NCBI GenBank assembly: GCA_946894095.1
Contig: OX335645.2
Coordinates: 14,407,001-14,471,000 of the forward strand
DNA: 64,000 bases
Reading direction: 5' to 3'
Source of the DNA: Incurvaria masculella
Lineage: Eukaryota; Arthropoda; Insecta; Lepidoptera; Incurvariidae
Shown here piece after piece: positions 58,554 to 64,000 of this stretch. The notes below the pieces were generated by a model. It saw only the letters and a program-made list of their open reading frames with translations. It was not told the DNA's origin and ran no database searches. The position numbers were made by a program, and so were the translations under genes. Each line of letters begins with the position of its first letter. Position 1 is the stretch's first letter.

Positions 58554-59837
58554 TCTTTTAATAACCGCACACGCGCGATAACGCTTTAACCAAAATTGTA
58601 CGGATTCTTCTAAAATGTTTCGTGTTGAGTGCAAATGATCACTTTAGCGGCTTCTATTTTTTATTCACAACATATTACACCAATTGTCAGCAGATTCTAT
58701 ATCAACGAACACGAGGAGTTTTTTTTCTTGAAAGTGGTCATGCTTTCACACTTTAATTAAAAAATATAATTTACGCCTTTTTTATTTCCAGATAGCTCCG
58801 CTCGCATATGTCCACATGGTTTCTTTATGATATGTGCTAATCCACGAAAGCGACACTCTATCCACAACATGTTAGTTTCAGTTTCAGTTTCTTTATTTCC
58901 TCCATGAGATGTATATTACACACTCGGATTCGTCATTTTTTTTCCTGTCGGTTCGATTCGTTCTTCTGGCGAAGAAGAGCCTACAAGAAACTTCGTCAGG
59001 TTGGTCATTGTATATTTTTTTTTCATTGATACTTACAAACTAGTTAACAGTGATTTTTTATTACTCCTGCAGCATGTCTGCATGTCTTAAGCAAGATAAA
59101 ATAATAACAGCAGTTCAAGGGCACACCCACAGGTCCTATGTGTAGTACAAGAATTAACAATAAACAATTGTGGTTCACGGAGGTGAAAAAATCTTAGCTT
59201 TACAAACTTTTCCATTTCCCTCGGTCGTATATTACGTCTGCTGCGTACTACTGCATTATAAATGCACATATTCCGTCAAATTTCGTACCTGAATCGTTAA
59301 AAACGGAATATGCACGTACTGAACTCTCAAGCCGTCTGCATGCGCCCTTAAACATAAGGTGAAAAAAGGAAAAGCTGGATCACAAATCCTTTAATCTCGA
59401 TTAAGCCAATAAATTCTCGCACTGAATTCTACGTTCAACACTCGCACTAAATTATGTTCAATCTGACCTAGCGAATCGCGATTTCATTGAGCACCCAAAT
59501 CCACTCGAGTGAAGTGAAGATAATGTCATCCAACTCTAGCAACCTGTAGCCATATTGGAGTTAGAGATTTTGTCGTGTGCCGCGTTTTTTATGTTAAACC
59601 AGTAAAATTAGTTATTGTCGACTCGGCTCTATGTTCATTATTTAACATGAGAAACTCTGATTCAGTATTATGAATGCGAAACTGTGTTTGTTCGTTCGTC
59701 TTCTCTCATGCAGCAACGAGAACCGCATCGACGTGATTGATTGAATGCTACCCGCATTATTATTATTTAAAAACCTTGCGGTAACTACATATGAGGTATA
59801 TATAGTTACCGCGCCTTTTTAATAAGGAGGGCAGAAT
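58554..59837. other. Non-coding, nothing recognised
   Basis: Mostly AT-rich. 58872-58893 is a short gtttca tandem. A candidate continuation of mind bomb (more ankyrin repeats or RING fingers) was looked for and not seen. Confidence 0.5.
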
Positions 59838-60977
59838 ATTTCATTTTATTTCATTTATTTAAACTTTTTGGTAGTCAAACTACACCAAGTTACGTCACAA
59901 AGATCCGCGGATTCGATCAACCCAGTAAAGAAGAACCCGCAAAGAAACTTCACGGGTTTACATAACATATTTTTCCGTACACAATTATGAAATACATACT
60001 TAGATCTAAACGCTACTGCCAAACAATTCCTTGGCAGAACAGATTAAGGCAAAGAACAAAGAACAATAGAAATAGTAACCCTCAGTTTAAGTTACTTACA
60101 ACTAATAAAGTTACTAATTCAATTATATAAATTAATATAATTTATAGCATTACAAGTATACTCTGGTGTAAAAGCCGTCGTCAACTTAACTTATATCAGG
60201 TGTATAAAGCCCTCGTCATGTTTGATACCAATGAAGTGTATCAAGTCAATATATTATATATAGAATAAGTATTTATACATAAAAAAAATACTACCAGCGT
60301 AGTATTATGTCAAAGAAGTCTTACAATTTTGTATGGTACACAGTTATGTACTTGTCTTCTTATGATATTAAGTCATAAAAGTGAGTTTTATCGGAAAGAG
60401 CTTCGCTTCTATTATAATATACTTTACTAAGAAGAACTGATTTAATTTTATTTTTAAATTCATTAAGGGGCAAATTTCTCATTACTGCTGGTAATTTATT
60501 GTACAATCTATCACTGTTGTGAATAAAACTCTTCGAAGTATTTGCTCGTCTGTGTTTTGGACATTGTATATTAAACTTATTTCTAGTATTGTGGGAATGT
60601 ATGTCAGCGTTAAGAGTATCTGATTCTATAGTTTTTTTTGCATAGACTATATTTTGATATACATACTTATTTGCGAGGGACATTATAAAGACATTTCCAC
60701 ATGAATCCCTGACTTTCATGTTGAGGATACTTCGCAAGGCTCTTTTCTGTAACATAACTATTCGATTTGCTTCGGATGCATTTCCCCAGAACATCAGACC
60801 GTATGACATCAGACTGTCAAAGTAAGCATAATATACCGCCCTAGCTGCCTGAATACCACATAATTCCCTGTCAATAGACGTGTTTATGTGCCGGAAAGTA
60901 ACATATGCTGTTTTGAATGACGAAAAAAAAATTTTATTCTGAAGGCGGGGACAGCAGCTAGTAAAGATTGTTAGCAA
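59838..60977 (-). mobile_element. LINE 3' half with reverse-transcriptase C-terminal region
   Basis: A 205-codon open frame (60977 to 60360, minus) reads RAVYYAYFDSLMSYGLMFWG, then VMLQKRALRSIL and HNTRNKFNIQCPKHR. This is the region downstream of the RT domain in non-LTR elements of the CR1/Jockey kind. The catalytic RT part and the endonuclease are missing (5' truncation near 60977). About 500 bp of 3' untranslated sequence follows, ending with the hairpin-like acccgtgaagtttctttgcg and an AAATAAATGAAAT-type tail at about 59838-59865. The frame is still open, so it is not very old. Its M start is arbitrary. Confidence 0.82.
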
Positions 60978-61461
60978 ATAATCATTCTTTTTTGTTGTAG
61001 CTCTTATATTTACAAATCACAAGCTCTAACGTTCATTCATTGCAAGTAGAGTCGACCGTGAAGCAATGATACATTAATTAAAGAAAGAAAGCTGCAAAAT
61101 AACTACTAAATTACTACAGCAACCAGTGTCAGTCATTTCCGGAATCTGCTGTCACGTATTTTTATTAAAAATACTGTTGTGCTTGAAAGGGGCGGGGTTT
61201 CAATCTAAGGCCAGTCCTTTCAGACATGAGAAGCAAGATGGCGCCTGCGAGCTAGATTTTTTTTGCTAGATACCACGTCGTACTCATATTTTAACAATAA
61301 ATAAGACTTATGGAGCTCCGAATGGAATGTTTCATAATAGTTATTATCGATGTTCAATTGTTCAGCAATTATCATAATCAAGTAGCATTGTTTAAAAGAC
61401 ATTAATACCCGCTATTCGTAACGAGTATGTGACTTCTGTATTCCTTCGTCTAATGCTAGAA

Positions 61462-61543
61462 TATAAAGCAGCCCGCGTCGGCGACGCCGTACACCGGGAA
61501 GCACTTCATCCAAATGAAAGCTATTCGGCAAAGTTTGCACATA
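61462..61543 (+). repeat. 82-bp perfect inverted repeat, left (source-like) copy
   Basis: Runs from tataaagcagcccgcgtcgg to ggcaaagtttgcacata inside a GC-rich island. It is identical, in reverse complement, to 62122-62203. The setting in unique GC-rich sequence suggests this is the original. Confidence 0.9.
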
Positions 61544-62121
61544 ACCGGCATCATTGGGTTCGTCGCGGGATCGTGCGTGAAGGCGGTTCGATCCTCGGGA
61601 GTGTTGGATAAGAGGTCCCCCGGGGGCCGCGGCCGACCGCGACACCGCGACATTATTCCGGTCACGCGGCGCGGCGCACGGGAATAATACGGGATGTGGA
61701 TACGTGACCGGCTCATTATGCGGGGACGCCGCGCCGGCCGGTGCTCGCAGCTCTCGCGGCGCGGGGCGGGCGGAGCGGTTCGTTTCTCTTGCGGAGGTCG
61801 CATCGCGACCACGGTGCGGGAGAGAGAAGTCGACTCGTGCGCCTCTACCGCAAGTTGGACAGAGATGGAACGTACCTCCCAGATGGGACAGTCGAATCGC
61901 TGTAGGACACCGCGTCCGGGCTTATGAAATGTGAAATGCGTTTTTGTAAAAGTTTTAGTTCTAGTTTATCTCAATGAAAGCATGCGTTGAAGCCATGGTG
62001 ACGTGCGCGTTTGGAGGTTGTTATGTGAACGGGGGTAAAAACCCGAACGAATACCATTTCGTAAATATATTAAATTAATATATTTAATAAATATAATAAT
62101 AAATTAATATATATATATATA

Positions 62122-62203
62122 TATGTGCAAACTTTGCCGAATAGCTTTCATTTGGATGAAGTGCTTCCCGGTGTACGGCGTCGCCGACGCGGGCTGCTTT
62201 ATA
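62122..62203 (-). repeat. 82-bp perfect inverted repeat, right copy inside a TA microsatellite
   Basis: Exact reverse complement of 61462-61543, with (AT)n on both sides (62104-62121 and 62201-62212). It looks like a templated insertion into an AT microsatellite, or an assembly artefact. Confidence 0.9.
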
Positions 62204-62846
62204 TATATATTTCCGGCTGAACATCGTTATAGCCGACGACTCTCAAATAGACGAGATGAAGAAAATTATAATAATATATAAATATATAATAAATTAGAGG
62301 TGAAACACTGATTATTTGTCGTTCATATTTCTTATTTTTCCTCATTATGTCAAATTGAACCCAAATCACCACTTCAGATCATTATTTCGCAACTACATGG
62401 TGATTTAGAGATGTTTTTTAGTAAAATGCGAAGTTTCAGTACATCGTAAAGAAAAAACAATTTTTGCTTCCTCCGTCAGTTGGCTCTGTTTGTCTTCACA
62501 TTCTAAGTCTATGGTTTTGCTTGCGGCCGCCGCGGCCCACTACACTCTAGGAGACGTGCCGCGGCACACGCTCCCGCAAAGCAGCCTCATATTTAAGGCG
62601 GAAATAGTTGGGTCACCCCTCGGATTTATGCGGCGAGCGCCGCCGTCTTGAGATTTTTTGCGATTACATTTTGTTAGTTCTAGCCGATACCCCTTTAAAG
62701 ATTGTGCTCCATATTTTAGGTTGCGCCGTCCCTATCTTGGCGGCCTCGTTGGTTTTCCATTTCAAATAATCTGATTCTAATATTGATGCGTAATGTACGT
62801 ACCGAATAACATTTTGACCGTTTTTCCAAAACGATTGTATATTCAA

Positions 62847-63721
62847 GGTGGACCTTCCCGCTCAACTATGCCTACACAAACGTGCAAAGAAGATCATGCG
62901 CATTTGTCATGTCGGATATCCAAAATTATACTCGAAACAACTTTCATTAAATCGAACTACTTAGATGCTTGATGACCATTGGCATTGTAAAATTGTGTTT
63001 GGTTTCTAAGTTATAAGGTCCGAAAGTTCTAATTTTTCGCGCGCTTTATACAATACGTTTGGACGTTGATTTACTCAACGATAAAACCAAAACATCTGAA
63101 AAAAAGCCGGCCAAGTGCGAGTCGGACTCGCACACGAAGGGTTCCGTACCATCGTACAAAAAAGTAATACAAAAAAAACACGTTTTTCACCCTTTAATTT
63201 TATTATTTTTTTAATCTTACCTATTTGTTGTTATAGTGGCAAAATAAATACACACTCTGTGAACATTTCAGCTGTCTATCTGTTACGGTTACTGAGATAC
63301 AGTCCTGTGACAGACGGACGGACGGACGGACGGACGGACGGACGGACGGACGGACGGAAGGACAGTGGAGGCTTAGTAATAGGGTTCCGTTTTCACCCTT
63401 TGGGTACGGAATCCTAAAACTTATTTATCAAGCCTAGCTTGTTTCGTTAAGATGTATAATGATTTTTTGTTTGATTTTATGCTACATCGTTCATAATTTA
63501 CTTTTAGCACTAATTGGTATTGTACTAAAAAAAATTACAAATAAATAAATAATAATAATACCCAAACCAAACTATGCGCATTGTCTGCTTTGTGGACATG
63601 TTGCAGCCTCCTCATTACGGAGACTGATTCTTTTTATTTGAAACAGAGACGGTGCCAGAGCGCAGTAGCACGATTTTGTGCCGTAACCGTCAACAAGTTA
63701 ATCCCCCCGGGAAGGGCCTTC
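62847..63721 (+). repeat. TTAA-flanked MITE, family 2 (copy 3, interrupted)
   Basis: The left half (62847-63100) carries GGTGGACCTTCCCGCTCAAC and caatgg-cattgtaaaattgtg-type blocks. The right half (about 63425-63721) carries tgcgcattgtctgctttgtg, gtgccagagcgcagtagcac and the gaagggccttc end. TTAA follows (63722-63725); the left site is mutated to TCAA (62843-62846). The repeat at 63106-63416 is inserted in the middle. Confidence 0.75.
63106..63416 (+). repeat. CCGGCCAAGTGCGAG repeat, full-length copy with long GGAC array
   Basis: Same start, middle and end as 24549-24830, but with an expanded GGAC microsatellite (about 63314-63360, eleven to twelve units against three there). It is inserted in the MITE after aacatctgaaaaaa, so it is younger than that copy. 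Confidence 0.82.
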
Positions 63722-63725
63722 TTAA

Positions 63726-64000
63726 ATATGGTTCACTAACCCCTTAAAATACAACCGCTGGCGTCTTTCTGTCTAATTGAAACTACTTATTTTTTGGATG
63801 CGGTTTGTATCTACGCATAGCTTAATTGATACTATACGCTGTATGCCACGAGTCATCACGCTTTTCTAACCAGTGACCAGTGGCTAAAATATGAGAGAAG
63901 TCGGAGAAAGGTTGACTGTATTTTGTCGGACCCTAATGCGGCTAATAATTCTCTGGTCTTCCAAACGTCTGTCTCCCTGTTTTGTTTTCAATTGTAAATG
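63726..64000. other. Non-coding, nothing recognised
   Basis: No frames or repeats that can be matched within the window. Confidence 0.5.

Larger units (their letters stand above)
60978..62846. other. Non-coding with GC-rich island at 61420-61920 and 82-bp inverted copy
   Basis: No gene recognised. Island 61420-61920 has overlapping frames on both strands. A second GC-rich block lies at 62520-62650. The inverted duplication within is listed separately. Confidence 0.45.

Noticed and set aside
58119..58634. 171-codon minus-strand frame
   Set aside because: Antisense shadow of the three mind bomb exon copies.
63314..63360. Tandem GGAC units considered as a CRISPR-like array
   Set aside because: Units are 4 bp without spacers: a microsatellite within a repeat family.

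Overview
The window reads as nuclear DNA of an insect, most probably a moth or butterfly. Supporting signs are AT-rich sequence broken by sharp GC-rich islands, interstitial (TTAGG)n telomere-type repeats, dense short non-autonomous elements (Helitrons ending in CTAG, TTAA-flanked MITEs, SINEs), and a repeat beginning CCGGCCAAGTGCGAGTCGGA that I remember as very common in lepidopteran genomes. The species cannot be named from the sequence alone.

The window is almost a gene desert. Only two stretches look like intact protein-coding sequence. One is a complete mariner-like transposase (39357-40442, +) between 32-bp terminal inverted repeats and TA target sites. The other is a single ankyrin-repeat exon matching the E3 ubiquitin ligase mind bomb (58144-58295, +), with splice sites on both sides. 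It is followed at once by two decayed tandem copies of the same exon. No other mind bomb exon was recognised.

The rest is transposon debris and probable regulatory DNA. Positions 1-10,000 hold a 5'-truncated non-LTR element, a tRNA-derived SINE, several MITEs and a large fold-back element (8834-9655, two arms of about 340 bp). Positions 10,000-24,500 are rich in GC islands without convincing coding frames, plus a 5S-rRNA-derived SINE at 22166-22550. Positions 24,500-35,300 are a mosaic of MITEs, SINEs and Helitron ends, with several insertions inside older insertions. Positions 35,300-48,000 hold more GC islands, the mariner element, a broken LINE, interstitial telomeric repeats and a Helitron carrying a nested TTAA-flanked MITE. 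Positions 48,000-64,000 contain more Helitrons, a dead mariner, the mind bomb exon cluster, a LINE 3' half, an 82-bp perfect inverted duplication and a MITE split by another repeat.

There is no operon-like organisation. The element layers give a relative history: nested insertions at 43503-43864, 33758-34240 and 63106-63416 each postdate their host element. The mariner element has an open frame and nearly matching ends, so it is the youngest-looking autonomous element. I saw no CRISPR array, no functional tRNA or rRNA gene and no clear new multi-gene system. The most unusual structures are the mind bomb exon triplication, the fold-back element with 130-bp internal periodicity, the two SINE types sharing one body, and the 82-bp inverted copy inside a TA microsatellite.
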